NCBI GenBank assembly: GCA_910577365.1
Contig: CAJTMU010000030.1
Span: 1 to 22,170, forward strand
Length of the DNA stretch: 22,170 bases
Origin: an uncultured Oscillospiraceae bacterium
GTDB taxonomy: Bacteria > Bacillota > Clostridia > Oscillospirales > Ruminococcaceae
Direction: 5' to 3'
The notes under the pieces are model-generated. The model worked only from the letters and a program-made list of their open reading frames with translations. It ran no database searches and was not told where the DNA came from. This document shows positions 21,831 to 22,170 of the stretch, piece after piece. Every line of letters begins with the position of its first letter. Position 1 is the stretch's first letter. A program made the translations under genes and the position numbers.

Positions 21831-22170
21831 TTATTTAAGTATTATAGGTCTGAGTACCTGATAACCCAGAACCTCGGGATAATGCCGCTGATAGCATTGG
21901 CAGACTTCCTCGTTCCAGGCAAATTTTCCGCTGTTAAATTCCTTGATATCGTAGTTCCACGCGAGGTTTTCCACTCTTCCCATGACATCGCCGTTGTCTT
22001 TCAGATAGTCAAACGTCGGGTGGAAGAAAACAAGATAATAGCTTGCGGGAAATTCACGTATTTCCCAGCCCTCGGGAATTATGCCGCTGTAATCGAGCGG
22101 TACTCCCATACCGTAAAAATACCTGTATTGTCCGCTTTCCTTTTGCCATCCAGCTGTATGTCCTGAAACA
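21831..22170 (-). CDS. C-terminal part of a regulator with GyrI/AraC-type effector-binding domain (runs off the window)
   Basis: The minus-strand frame stays open to the right edge of the window; 112 codons are visible, with Met codon 22109 being internal. The sequence GQYRYFYGMGVPLDYSG, PEGWEIREFPASYYLVFFHP and FAWNEEVCQCYQRHYPEVLG fits the C-terminal effector-binding (GyrI-like, SRPBCC-fold) domain found behind an AraC-type helix-turn-helix in many Clostridia. The DNA-binding part would lie beyond the window, so AraC is an inference from domain habit. It is convergent with the GH5 gene, with the terminator at 21780-21830 between them, so it does not share its transcript. Confidence 0.75.
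   Translation of the reverse strand, partial: VSGHTAGWQKESGQYRYFYGMGVPLDYSGIIPEGWEIREFPASYYLVFFHPTFDYLKDNGDVMGRVENLAWNYDIKEFNSGKFAWNEEVCQCYQRHYPEVLGYQVLRPIILK

Noticed and set aside
1..22170. CRISPR arrays, rRNA genes, transposases or integrases
   Set aside because: None seen: no regularly spaced repeat series, no rRNA motifs and no recombinase domains among the open frames.

Overview
The window looks like a chromosomal segment from an anaerobic, fibre-degrading Clostridia bacterium, probably Oscillospiraceae or Ruminococcus-like. The grounds are family content and style, not a database match: strong AGGAGG-type ribosome sites, compact operons with ATGA/TGATG overlaps, a GH5 cellulase lipoprotein with accessory modules like those of Bacillus Cel5B enzymes, a large intracellular GH3 enzyme, a U32 tRNA-modification protein next to mltG (an arrangement known from Firmicutes), a cysteine-rich Mrp ATPase and a C_GCAxxG_C_C protein.

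Left part (1-4784, minus strand): a phosphate-uptake operon read leftwards, pstS - HD-GYP protein - pstC - pstA - pstB - phoU - response regulator (cut by the window edge). Genes overlap or nearly touch. The unusual member is a stand-alone HD-GYP (cyclic-di-GMP phosphodiesterase-type) protein between pstS and pstC. Three TGTAAA/TTTACA hexamers upstream of pstS resemble a Pho box.

4785-5712 is an AT-rich gap without a convincing protein gene. It holds a strong orphan plus-strand promoter, a 14-bp direct repeat, the 3' part of a tRNA-Pro (anticodon loop to CCA) without its 5' half, several hairpins including two terminator-like ones, a 14-bp palindrome, and the promoter of the next gene. The tRNA fragment with nearby direct repeats resembles an attachment-site scar of a tRNA-targeting integrative element.

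Middle (5713-11318, plus): a dTMP-kinase-like protein, 5-formyltetrahydrofolate cyclo-ligase, a DUF2156 protein, a DJ-1/PfpI protein, MltG and a TrhP-like U32 protein, closed by a terminator. These serve nucleotide and folate metabolism, cell-wall synthesis and tRNA modification.

Next (11678-16587, plus): a 940-residue GH3 glycosidase with an inserted beta-trefoil/fascin-like module, then deoC, a small protein resembling colicin DNase immunity proteins (Im2/Im7/Im9 family), and deoB. DeoC and DeoB form a deoxyribose/ribose salvage pair. The immunity-like protein between them has no nuclease partner in view and is the most surprising gene here.

Right part (16678-22170): a NUDIX hydrolase and two GNAT acetyltransferases, then an Mrp/NBP35-type iron-sulfur ATPase overlapping a C_GCAxxG_C_C redox protein, a 427-bp gap with a possible gene remnant and two long hairpins between short direct repeats, a GH5 endoglucanase-type lipoprotein with its terminator, and, convergent to it, the C-terminal part of an AraC-type regulator with an effector-binding domain, cut by the window end.
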